DNA from: Candidatus Thalassarchaeaceae archaeon
GTDB taxonomy: Archaea > Thermoplasmatota > Poseidoniia > Poseidoniales > Thalassarchaeaceae
Direction of reading: 5' to 3'
Assembly: GCA_013329905.1 (NCBI GenBank)
Contig: DUJH01000034.1
Coordinates: forward strand, 30,013-42,645
DNA length: 12,633 nt
Positions 1-6,540 of this stretch are shown here, piece after piece. The notes under the pieces were generated by a model, which saw nothing but the letters and a program-made list of their open reading frames with translations, searched no databases and was not told where the DNA came from. Every line of letters starts with the position of its first letter. The stretch's first letter is position 1. The position numbers and the translations under genes are program-made.

Positions 1-1
1 C

Positions 2-40
2 CGAATGATCGATCTGCCGTTCGGCCTCTTTGATGACTGA
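2..40 (+). CDS. Possible C-terminal end of a plus-strand gene cut by the window edge
   Basis: One frame is open from the left window edge to a TGA at 38-40 and would encode a tail reading RMIDLPFGLFDD. Twelve codons are too few to identify a family or show that the frame is coding. If real, the gene converges on the small membrane protein whose stop lies at 63, leaving 22 bp between the two stops. The only support is an open frame with an ordinary-looking sequence, so this is a placeholder. Confidence 0.25.
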   Translation, partial: RMIDLPFGLFDD

Positions 41-62
41 GGAATTGGGAAATCGAGAAGTA

Positions 63-281
63 TCACCTTACAGGAAATATCTTCTCGACGCCGTGATTCA
101 ATACGGCCCAACCGGTCGCAAGAAACATTCCGAAGAGGAATGGGTTTGGGCCGACCATGAAAAGTCCGACCGCGGCGAGAATGAGGAATAATCCAGAGAT
201 TCTAGTTTCAATTCGCCGAGTACCGGCGGTGAACAGTGCCAATCCGAGTACGAAAGCACCCAATGTGGCTGCACCTGACAC
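63..281 (-). CDS. Small hypothetical three-helix membrane protein
   Basis: The 72-residue product is almost entirely hydrophobic. It has about three membrane segments, near residues 3-19, 28-45 and 48-66, separated by a short basic loop (TRRIETR) and ending in a basic tail (EKIFPVR). I do not recognise a family. The frame stays open far upstream inside the aminotransferase gene, but the GTG at 279-281 is the sensible start. It has a GGAGG ribosome-binding site 8 nt upstream and begins 13 nt after the aminotransferase stop. That spacing suggests co-transcription and perhaps translational coupling with the aminotransferase. The function is unknown. It could be a small membrane subunit or simply a lineage-specific small protein. 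Confidence 0.6.
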   Translation of the reverse strand: MSGAATLGAFVLGLALFTAGTRRIETRISGLFLILAAVGLFMVGPNPFLFGMFLATGWAVLNHGVEKIFPVR

Positions 282-294
282 ACCGTCGCCCTCC

Positions 295-1443
295 TCAATC
301 GCCGCGCAATTCGGCGAGGACCTTCTCGACACGGTCCATGCCGCGCGAGATATTCTCGCGACCGATGGTGTAAGCAAATCTGAGGTGACCCTCGCCGGCT
401 TCGCCGAAGGCGGAACCGGGACTACAAAGGACCCCTCCCTCGAGCAAGGCCATTGCAATCTCTTCACTATTCATACCTGGCACATCGATCTTCGGGAAGA
501 CGTAGAACGCGCCTGTTGGAACGTGACAAGATACCCCTGGCATAGCGTTCAATCGAGCACAAATCAAATCTCGGCGCTCCTTGAATTCATCACGCATTTG
601 CTCCGGATAGTCCGAGGCCTTTTCCAAGGCCTCGAGCACAGCGTATTGCATCGCATCATTGCTACACGCTGTAACATAATACTGCATCTTGGTGATATGA
701 CTCATCGCTTCGAGGTCAGGTGAGAGAATGTAACCAATCCTCCAGCCGGTCATGGCGAAGGTCTTGGAAAATGAATTAATCATGATGACTTTATCATAAC
801 CCGCGCCCAAGAAGGATACATGTTCGGAATCGTATACAATGCGATCGTAGACTTCGTCTGTGATAACCCACAAATCATTCGCGCGTGCGAACTCAATCAA
901 CTCATCGCGCTGTTCAGAAGTCACATTTCCGCCGGTTGGATTACTCGGGAAATTGTACAGAATCGCGATCGTTTTCTCAGTCAGCCTCGATTCAAGGTCG
1001 GCAATGGTCGGAACAAATCCATTGTCGAAGAGACACTGATAGAGAACGGGTTGCCCTCCACATATCACCACATCAGTCGGATAGAGCGGGAAATACGGCT
1101 CTGGCAGAAGCACCTCATCACCAGGGTCAACGAGCGCTAGGAAAATATCGAGCAACGCATTCGTGCCGCTCATGGTCATGCAGACATTGTTTTCGTCGAG
1201 AGTCGGGATTCTGTTATGCCATGTCTCTGCAATCTTTTGTCGCAGCGGAGGAAGGCCGGCTGTGGTGGTATACTTGTTGCGGCCTTCCTTCATCGCTCGA
1301 GTGAAAGCCTCGATGGCAAGGGCCGGAGGTTGGAAGTCCGGCTCTCCCAAACCGAACTGCACAGCGTCATCGCCAGCCATGTCGAACATCCGCCTAACGC
1401 CCGTAGGACGGATGCTGTTCGCTCGTTCCGAAAACCGCACCAC
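295..1443 (-). CDS. Class-I PLP-dependent aminotransferase (aspartate aminotransferase family)
   Basis: The 382-residue product has the usual length and landmarks of fold-type I aminotransferases. The N-terminal part reads IRPTGVRRMF and later NKYTTTAGLPPLR. The PLP-binding asparagine is in NFPSNPTGG (N168), the pyridine-ring aspartate is D196 in ITDEVYD, the Schiff-base lysine is K227 in SFSKTFAMTGWRIGY, and the arginine expected to bind the substrate carboxylate is R355 in HLRFAYT. It should exchange amino groups between an amino acid and 2-oxoglutarate in the cytoplasm. Substrate preference (Asp, Ala, aromatic) cannot be read from the sequence. The start is GTG at 1441-1443, or the next GTG at 1440. 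An in-frame TAG lies two codons upstream and there is no ribosome-binding site, so a leaderless or near-leaderless transcript is likely. It is followed at 13 nt by a small membrane-protein gene. Confidence 0.93.
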   Translation of the reverse strand: MVRFSERANSIRPTGVRRMFDMAGDDAVQFGLGEPDFQPPALAIEAFTRAMKEGRNKYTTTAGLPPLRQKIAETWHNRIPTLDENNVCMTMSGTNALLDIFLALVDPGDEVLLPEPYFPLYPTDVVICGGQPVLYQCLFDNGFVPTIADLESRLTEKTIAILYNFPSNPTGGNVTSEQRDELIEFARANDLWVITDEVYDRIVYDSEHVSFLGAGYDKVIMINSFSKTFAMTGWRIGYILSPDLEAMSHITKMQYYVTACSNDAMQYAVLEALEKASDYPEQMRDEFKERRDLICARLNAMPGVSCHVPTGAFYVFPKIDVPGMNSEEIAMALLEGGVLCSPGSAFGEAGEGHLRFAYTIGRENISRGMDRVEKVLAELRGD

Positions 1444-1464
1444 GACCTACGGACGAATCAATGA

Positions 1465-1473
1465 GCATTTGAA
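1465..1473 (-). promoter_or_regulatory. Weak TATA-like element upstream of the aminotransferase
   Basis: On the minus strand the bases read TTCAAATGC, 22-30 nt before the GTG start. This is the distance expected for an archaeal TATA element serving a leaderless transcript, which agrees with the missing ribosome-binding site. The match to the TATA consensus is poor, so this is a positional suggestion only. Confidence 0.2.
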
Positions 1474-1483
1474 GACACACCCT

Positions 1484-1500
1484 CGAATCCTTCGGATTCG
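1484..1500. repeat. Perfect 7-bp inverted repeat with 3-base loop between protease and aminotransferase genes
   Basis: CGAATCC and GGATTCG flank a TTC loop in the 124-bp gap between the protease stop (1568) and the aminotransferase start (1443). No T-run follows on the minus strand. It could be a weak terminator hairpin for the protease, an operator near the aminotransferase promoter, or chance. Confidence 0.35.
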
Positions 1501-1567
1501 CTACCTAGGAGGCTTTTACTAGGCAGAAATCACCCGAGTTGCAAGGGTGGAAAATCACAGGAATCTC

Positions 1568-3688
1568 TCATTCGAGTAGTTCTGCCTCAACCACTTCGTC
1601 GATTTCAGCGCGGGTGCGAACATTATCGATCATCGCCTCTATCTCATCGTCTGAGCGGTATCGGATAAGGACAAGAGAAGAGAGCCAAAAAAGGCCCACG
1701 AGAGCTACCGCGCCGATTGCTATAGGCGGGATGCCCATCGCTGATTCCGCCGAGCCACTTCCAGTTACTTCGAAGAAGACTGGAAGTGAGTGCATCGCTC
1801 CTGCTACCGCATGAACCTCTACCGTGTGTTCGCCTGATGCAAGTTTTGCCGGGTTCAGAAGAACGTGCCAGAGGAATGGAGTGAGTGCGCCGACCTCGCT
1901 AGGTGTAGCGGAGTAGGTCGCTTCCATCCAATCGCCTCCATCTATTCGGTATTCGACCCGATCTATGCTTCCTGCTTGGCCCCATGCGTGGCCGGTGATA
2001 TTGATCGTATCACCAATGGTTAGGTTGAGGCTGTGACTCTGCAGACTTGGGTCGATGAGTGGAGACTGGTCCGAATCGTGCAGGAATAACGCGAGGTCAA
2101 CTGCTGCGCGCGCATCGACCATGCCATAGCCGAACTCGCGATTCCAATAGGGATCGACTTCGGGAGCACTCGGCTCACCGCGAAGTTCGGAAGTATGCTT
2201 GAGGATCTCTTTGATTTGCAGCGGAGTGAGATTCTCATTGGCTTCGATGACCAATGCAATCACTCCGCTCACCGCAGGTGTGGCGTAGGAAGTGCCACTA
2301 CCACGCCCCGTGTAGGTATTGTCAGAGGCATCGGCTCCGAGGAAATTATTGCAACCACCACTACTCACGCATCCTTCAGCTTGAATGATATTCGAGCCGG
2401 GTGCGCTGATCTCAGGAATCAATTCGTTGACCGGATTACCGTCGCCATTGTCCTTGCGTGGCCCGCGTGAGGAGTACCCAGCGATTGTATCGTCTGAGCG
2501 GTTTACCGTGTTCTGGTCATCGGTTGCAGCGACAGTAATCGAAAGCGATGATGCGCTCATCCCCGAAAGCCCATCGTTGTCTTCGCCGTCATTGCCGGCA
2601 GCATTCGAGACTACCACGCCCAATTCCATCGCCTCATCGAGGACTCTACTGTGCATGTCGTTGCCGTCTGAACCCCCGTTCTCGTGGCTGGTTATTCCCC
2701 ATGAAAGAGAGATAATATCGATGCCGTGGCTGGCTTCGTCTACACCCGCCCAAGCATCGTCTCGATGGTCGATAATCCATTGGAGGCCGTTCATGGCTGA
2801 TTCGTAGAATTCCTGTTCGAGCAGATAATTCTCGAAGGGTCCGGCTCCGACATCTGTGCCGATTCGGACGTCTACAAGGCCGGCATCGGGTGCGGAGCCG
2901 TAGAAATCAGACTGTGACCCATCCGCTTCAATTCCCGTAGCGCTGGCCATTCCCATGCAGGCAGTGCCGTGTTGGTTGCCATCGTCTGGGTCGAATGAGC
3001 CGTCGTCTTGGCGGCCGCCGGCGAGGACGCATTGTGGGTCCGAGTGCATGTAGCAGACAGCATCGTAGCCGGCGACGAACTTTTCGTTCAGTCCTGGGTG
3101 TTCATTGTCAACACCGGTATCGACCATGGCGATGTTGACGCCTTTGCCAGTGACTCCGAAGTCCCAGGCACCAAGCGGATATTCAGTCGAGTTTTTCGCC
3201 TTGACTGCTGGAGTCTGAACATCGCCGTAAAAGACCAATGAGCCGTATCGCTCAACCATGACAACTCCTTCGAGTTGGGCGAGTTGCCAGACTTGTGAGG
3301 AATCGACATCCCCCAGAAGAACAGCGTCGACGAGAGTTAGTTCGAGGTTGATTTCGTAGCCGAGTTGTGCGAGGGTGTCGCGGTCGGCTTGAGTTACCTC
3401 GCGCGCGTAAGAGAGTCCCACATTGACCGGACCGGTCGCGCTCTGAAGGGAATCATGGATGCCGTTTCGATCGGAATCGAGCGTGGTGTATTCCCACCAC
3501 TCGAGGCTGTTGTCCCACCAGATTGGAGCTTGGTTCGGGACCTCGATGGTCTGGCCCACCTCGATCATCTGCAAGCCCTTAGCATCGAGTGGTTCCAACC
3601 TCTCTTCAGCACTCGTCGCTGCGATGCTGCCCGCCAATGGCGACATCAGCAGAAGCACGAGCGCGACTGCCACCGACCTGCTATTCAT
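1568..3688 (-). CDS. Secreted, membrane-anchored subtilisin-family (S8) serine protease
   Basis: The 706-residue protein starts with a signal peptide (residues 1 to about 24, hydrophobic core VAVALVLLLMSPLAG). A propeptide-like region of about 135 residues follows, containing a calcium-loop-like stretch DSDRNGIHD at 71-79. The peptidase S8 domain spans about 165-535. Its catalytic triad is complete: D190 in AMVDTGVD, H240 in NQHGTA and S467 in GTSYATP, with the oxyanion asparagine N366 in AAGND. Cys212, Cys220, Cys440 and Cys446 could form disulfides. A beta-sandwich-like domain (about 550-640) and one C-terminal helix (about 655-676) follow, then an acidic cytoplasmic tail of about 30 residues. 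The enzyme should sit outside the cell, tethered to the membrane, and degrade proteins or peptides. The ATG at 3686-3688 opens directly into the signal peptide. No clear ribosome-binding site is seen. A TATA-like element lies about 40 nt upstream. Confidence 0.95.
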   Translation of the reverse strand: MNSRSVAVALVLLLMSPLAGSIAATSAEERLEPLDAKGLQMIEVGQTIEVPNQAPIWWDNSLEWWEYTTLDSDRNGIHDSLQSATGPVNVGLSYAREVTQADRDTLAQLGYEINLELTLVDAVLLGDVDSSQVWQLAQLEGVVMVERYGSLVFYGDVQTPAVKAKNSTEYPLGAWDFGVTGKGVNIAMVDTGVDNEHPGLNEKFVAGYDAVCYMHSDPQCVLAGGRQDDGSFDPDDGNQHGTACMGMASATGIEADGSQSDFYGSAPDAGLVDVRIGTDVGAGPFENYLLEQEFYESAMNGLQWIIDHRDDAWAGVDEASHGIDIISLSWGITSHENGGSDGNDMHSRVLDEAMELGVVVSNAAGNDGEDNDGLSGMSASSLSITVAATDDQNTVNRSDDTIAGYSSRGPRKDNGDGNPVNELIPEISAPGSNIIQAEGCVSSGGCNNFLGADASDNTYTGRGSGTSYATPAVSGVIALVIEANENLTPLQIKEILKHTSELRGEPSAPEVDPYWNREFGYGMVDARAAVDLALFLHDSDQSPLIDPSLQSHSLNLTIGDTINITGHAWGQAGSIDRVEYRIDGGDWMEATYSATPSEVGALTPFLWHVLLNPAKLASGEHTVEVHAVAGAMHSLPVFFEVTGSGSAESAMGIPPIAIGAVALVGLFWLSSLVLIRYRSDDEIEAMIDNVRTRAEIDEVVEAELLE

Positions 3689-3725
3689 CAGTCCACGCCG
3701 GACAACGGTACACCTTCAATCCCAC

Positions 3726-3731
3726 CTATAC
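3726..3731 (-). promoter_or_regulatory. Probable TATA element for the S8 protease gene
   Basis: The minus strand reads GCGTATAGG here, 38-43 nt before the protease ATG. Transcription starting about 25 nt downstream would leave a leader of roughly 15 nt. The purine-rich BRE expected just upstream is not obvious. Confidence 0.35.
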
Positions 3732-3743
3732 GCGAGATTGAAT

Positions 3744-3761
3744 CAAAAGCACAAAATCAAA
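3744..3761 (-). terminator. Oligo-T tract downstream of tRNA-Trp, likely archaeal terminator
   Basis: Just past the tRNA 3' end the minus strand reads TTTGATTTTGTGCTTTTG, three T-runs within 18 nt and the most T-rich stretch noticed on this strand. Archaeal RNA polymerase terminates at such oligo-T clusters without needing a hairpin. It separates the tRNA from the protease promoter about 15 nt further on. Confidence 0.5.
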
Positions 3762-3823
3762 GATTACTCTCGTTTGAATCAGATTTGGTGGGGGCACTGG
3801 GATTTGAACCCAGATCAGCGGGT

Positions 3824-3829
3824 ATCTTC
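3824..3829 (-). other. 3' half of the bulge-helix-bulge splice motif
   Basis: The intron ends GAAG then AT, with exon 2 continuing A38. GAAG faces C32-U33-C34-C35 of exon 1, giving a 4-bp central helix with one C34.A mismatch. The 5' bulge is A36 G37 and the first intron U (3936-3938). The 3' bulge is A, U (3824-3825) and A38 (3823). The tRNA endonuclease cuts after the second base of each bulge, which gives exactly a G37-A38 junction. The inner helix is short: UGC (3933-3935) with GCG (3830-3832). Confidence 0.6.
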
Positions 3830-3834
3830 CGCCT

Positions 3835-3859
3835 AGCGTGCACCTAGTAGATGCACGCT
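3835..3859 (-). repeat. Perfect 8-bp hairpin in the 3' part of the tRNA-Trp intron
   Basis: AGCGTGCA (3852-3859) and TGCACGCT (3835-3842) form an uninterrupted stem around a 9-nt loop. It lies between the guide RNA's terminal stem and the 3' splice site and belongs to neither. It may stack on the inner helix of the splice motif, or it may protect or separate the guide domain. Confidence 0.7.
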
Positions 3860-3974
3860 CTCGGTTTGCGACGGGTCGGTGCTCCAGTTGGTCATCAAAA
3901 CCATCAGATTACCTACTCGTCGTCATTCCCGTGCAACTGGAGCCCGCTGTACTACCAGGTTATACTATACCCCC

Positions 3975-4096
3975 AAGGGAGTGAATCGACGAGTGGCCTC
4001 ACTCTTATGATGCTCACGGTTGAGTCGTGTCGAAACCCTACGCGACCTTGGCAGGCATCTATCAAATTGAACTGAGCGACTTGCCGAGGATTGAAT
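3975..4096. other. Intergenic stretch upstream of tRNA-Trp
   Basis: These 122 bases separate the large membrane-protein gene (stop at 4097) from the tRNA 5' end and hold no gene. A weak AT-rich element on the minus strand, CATAAGAG at 4003-4010, lies about 30-36 nt before the tRNA and is the best candidate promoter element. No convincing terminator for the membrane-protein gene is visible. Confidence 0.3.
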
Positions 4097-6424
4097 TCAT
4101 AGGGAACCTATCAAAGGCCCAACAACCAAGCTCACGAGTAACCAAGCCCCAAGCATGGCGCTCGCCAAACCCCAAGCTCTCGGACGGATGCCCACGCTAA
4201 GACTACCCAGCGTACGAGGGATTGGGCCTGTAACACCGATTATGCCACGCGCGAGCACAATCGACAGGCCCGCGGCGACGATTAGTCCAACTAACATCGC
4301 CAAAGCCAAAATCACCCCAACTCCACCTGTGCTGGCGACCGAGCCAACCCCCTGAGCGACCATGTCAGGTGTGCGTAACCAGATTAACCAAGCAAGCCAA
4401 ATTCCTAGATGGACATCATCACTGAATGAAGAGGGCTTTCGCCATTCACGGTAAGCCTGTGGAAGCAGGGAATGGAGTTTTCCAGCAATCCAATCGATCT
4501 CTGGTATTCTTCCTTTGGTTAGTGTTTTGACGCCATGATAGGTAAGCAGTGATGCAAGACCAACTTCAATCCAAATCCAAATTGTACCAAGTCCAGCAAC
4601 CGCCATTAGAGAAATCGGTACTGCCCAAATCGCAAATCCAAATCCTGCTCCCAGCAGAGTTAGCAGGACTCCGGAGCCGGGCAGCAGAACTTCGTCGGGC
4701 TCCTCATAGCGACTTTCACGGGGCATCGCGAGGATGAATATTGGTAGGAGCGCGGTGCCCCAAAGCAAAGTCAACGGATCGAGGAAGCTGTGTCCAGAAC
4801 CCTTGCTGGCATCCTCGACCGCGTCAGCAATCTCGGAACTGGAATAGGTTCCCGGAGCCCAATCAGTAACGAATCCAGCGGCGTCGATGATGATTACAGC
4901 GTCGCTGGCGCCGCTGGGGAAAGCCAATCCTATGCTTGAATCGGATTTGTCCATCAGTAGCGGCCAGGAACCGTTGATAATGGCCGCGTGAGAATCTAAA
5001 TCGACAGCTCTGACCCCTTTTCCAGTCGCAATTTGAACGAAAGCGACATCGCTGCCGATCAAGGCTTTGGCCATCTGAAAGTCATTGGCTTGACGAATCG
5101 CATTGGCCGACCCCGGCACATACATCCCGATGACCACGGCGTCGGACTCTGAGAGTAATTCAGAGAGTGAAATCGATCCGTCACCGCCGTGTTCGAGCAA
5201 TGCGAAGGAAGGAGCAGCGCCGTCGGCTCGCGAGGCATTCGCATCGATATCAGGCAAATGAATCGCTGGACCGATACTGGCGATAGCGAGAACGAGAATT
5301 ACTGCGTAGGCCGGCATCGGCAGCATCGCCTCACGCATCGAGGCACCCAACCAAGCGATGACCCCGAGTGGAATCATCACAGCAACCCAAGTGCCACTAA
5401 GCAGAGCCTCGGGGTCTTTCTCGACCTCGAATTTCAGAACCGCCACAACATCGCATGGTTCAGCTGGGTCCTGGTCTTGGAGAGTAAAGCAAGCATCGAT
5501 CATGTACAATCCTGGATGCAATGGATTCGAGGTCGACCAAGTTAGAACCGTCCGATTAGCCTCTCCAACTCTGAATGAATGCGGCGCCTCAAAGTGCTCG
5601 AGGCGCTCATCCTCCTGACCAAATCCATGTACCATCGATTCGTAATCATCCATCGGTCCGACGACCTCGATGAACTGATCTGAGAAGTCGTCGGGACCCC
5701 ACGGAGAAATTGGGGTGAATTCGATTCTTGTGATCCTATTGGAGTCGGTGACCTGTTGCATTTGTGGATCAATCAGGTCACCGGTGAAAGTAATTCCACT
5801 CCGAGCATCATACGTCCCCCACCAAAGCGAACCCGGTTGAACGCAATCGTGTTGGACGGAAACTTGCAGAGAGAGAACATCTCCAGGACCAAGGCTGATA
5901 TTTCCGACAGAAACCTCGACTTGGAAAAGATGAGACTGAGTGTAGGATTCCTCCATCGTCACCTCATTCGTCGCAACCTGATTCAAAATGGTGAACGAAC
6001 CCCACTGCAAGGTAACGAAGAAACTCGTTGTCGCACCGGCTGGAGAGCCTGGAATCAGGTTTGTCTGCCTACAAACCGGTGATTTCGCTTCGAGGGAGGC
6101 AAAGAGATCGACTGTGACTACTGTTCCGTTGAGTGAAAACGCCTCCTCAATCGGCGCGCCTTCAACATCGAGCAGCATCTGAGGTGCGCCGACCGTTTTC
6201 GAGAAACTCGCTGAACCACTAGGAATTCCAGTGACTATTGGCCAATCGCGCCGCAACTCAGGAATCTCTTCGGTTCCGTGAAGGAAGATATTGTGAGATT
6301 GTGGTAGTTCAAGGTCAAGACCAGGGCCGTATTCTTCTCCACTTTGAGCAGAAGTGCTGCTCGACGCCAGAGTCCCGAGGAGTAGCAGAATCACCACTAA
6401 TGTCAGAATCCGCGGCCTCGGCAT
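4097..6424 (-). CDS. Multi-pass membrane protein with extracellular N-terminal region and Cys-less thioredoxin-like domain
   Basis: The 775-residue protein has no family I can name. From the chosen ATG it reads: signal peptide (residues 1-26, ILTLVVILLLLG core); a beta-rich extracellular region to about 340 with cysteines near 118, 194, 312 and 324; two membrane segments (about 344-360 and 368-385); a thioredoxin/peroxiredoxin-like region at about 403-540 (APSFALL start, SDAVVIGMYVPGS strand, late DAAGFVTDW); then about five more membrane segments to the C-terminus. In redoxins the active-site cysteine follows the VIGMYVPGS-like strand. Here the sequence is SANAIRQ, with no cysteine in the whole domain, so redox catalysis is unlikely. 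The frame opens 14 codons earlier at 6466. The ATG at 6422-6424 is preferred because GAGAGG lies about 8 nt upstream and the signal peptide starts there. It follows the DUF92 gene by 103 bp. Confidence 0.8.
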   Translation of the reverse strand: MPRPRILTLVVILLLLGTLASSSTSAQSGEEYGPGLDLELPQSHNIFLHGTEEIPELRRDWPIVTGIPSGSASFSKTVGAPQMLLDVEGAPIEEAFSLNGTVVTVDLFASLEAKSPVCRQTNLIPGSPAGATTSFFVTLQWGSFTILNQVATNEVTMEESYTQSHLFQVEVSVGNISLGPGDVLSLQVSVQHDCVQPGSLWWGTYDARSGITFTGDLIDPQMQQVTDSNRITRIEFTPISPWGPDDFSDQFIEVVGPMDDYESMVHGFGQEDERLEHFEAPHSFRVGEANRTVLTWSTSNPLHPGLYMIDACFTLQDQDPAEPCDVVAVLKFEVEKDPEALLSGTWVAVMIPLGVIAWLGASMREAMLPMPAYAVILVLAIASIGPAIHLPDIDANASRADGAAPSFALLEHGGDGSISLSELLSESDAVVIGMYVPGSANAIRQANDFQMAKALIGSDVAFVQIATGKGVRAVDLDSHAAIINGSWPLLMDKSDSSIGLAFPSGASDAVIIIDAAGFVTDWAPGTYSSSEIADAVEDASKGSGHSFLDPLTLLWGTALLPIFILAMPRESRYEEPDEVLLPGSGVLLTLLGAGFGFAIWAVPISLMAVAGLGTIWIWIEVGLASLLTYHGVKTLTKGRIPEIDWIAGKLHSLLPQAYREWRKPSSFSDDVHLGIWLAWLIWLRTPDMVAQGVGSVASTGGVGVILALAMLVGLIVAAGLSIVLARGIIGVTGPIPRTLGSLSVGIRPRAWGLASAMLGAWLLVSLVVGPLIGSL

Positions 6425-6518
6425 GGCTATCCCTCTCAACTCAACGCCCTGCCGACCGGCATTCAAACCCCGCGCTTACTCGTGTTCGATGAATAACGAT
6501 TCCAAGAGGGATTAGAAT

Positions 6519-6540
6519 TCGCTTCCTCTAGAGGAAGCGA
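6519..6540. repeat. 22-bp perfect palindrome over the DUF92 stop codon, possible terminator or operator
   Basis: The arms TCGCTTCCTCT and AGAGGAAGCGA are exact reverse complements with no spacer. The DUF92 stop TAG (6528-6530) is at the centre. As RNA it would form a stem of about 8-9 bp with the stop codon in the loop. It lies between DUF92 and the next minus-strand gene and could attenuate or terminate transcription, stabilise the mRNA end, or bind a dimeric regulator. No strong T-run follows. Confidence 0.6.

Larger units (their letters stand above)
3824..3936 (-). ncRNA. tRNA-Trp intron containing a C/D-box 2'-O-methylation guide RNA
   Basis: The guide core is at 3871-3932. The terminal stem ACGGG (3928-3932) pairs with CCCGT (3871-3875). 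The boxes, in transcript order, are C-like ATGACGA (3920-3926), D' CTGA (3904-3907), C' TTGATGA (3892-3898) and D-like CCGA (3876-3879). The sequence before D, CAACTGGAGC (3881-3890), is perfectly complementary to positions 31-37 of this tRNA plus the first three intron bases. The fifth base upstream of D pairs with C34, the standard rule for archaeal guides. C/D guides inside tRNA-Trp introns that methylate C34 and position 39 are known in euryarchaea such as Haloferax and Pyrococcus. The RNA should assemble with L7Ae, Nop5 and fibrillarin. Confidence 0.88.
3786..3974 (-). tRNA. tRNA-Trp (anticodon CCA) with a 113-nt intron and encoded 3' CCA
   Basis: Read on the minus strand, the acceptor stem GGGGGTA (3968-3974) pairs with TGCCCCC (3790-3796), followed by discriminator A (3789) and an encoded CCA (3786-3788). 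The D-arm is GTAT/GTAC around loop AACCTGGTA. The anticodon stem is GCGGG (3943-3947) with CCCGC (3818-3822). The variable loop is TGAT and the T-arm is CTGGG-TTCAAAT-CCCAG. The anticodon loop begins C32 T33 C34 C35 A36 G37, giving anticodon CCA at 3938-3940. An intron from 3936 to 3824 interrupts the loop after position 37, and exon 2 resumes at A38 (3823). The mature tRNA is 76 nt with CCA. Tryptophan is decoded by UGG, so C34 is the wobble base. Confidence 0.93.

Noticed and set aside
157..723. Long plus-strand reading frame opposite the aminotransferase
   Set aside because: It is the antisense shadow of an intact gene with complete catalytic motifs. Its product has no recognisable domain and no upstream signal.
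3365..3847. Plus-strand frame crossing the protease start and running into the tRNA
   Set aside because: It covers a signal peptide, a promoter and tRNA sequence on the opposite strand, and its composition is not protein-like.
3786..3974. Reading the intron hairpin as a long variable arm of a class-II tRNA (Leu/Ser)
   Set aside because: The anticodon stem GCGGG/CCCGC closes only across the intron, the variable loop is 4 nt, and the guide complementarity to the CCA anticodon fits tRNA-Trp.
3851..4075. Plus-strand 74-codon frame over the tRNA-Trp region
   Set aside because: Most of it is the complement of the tRNA and its intron, so it is not coding.
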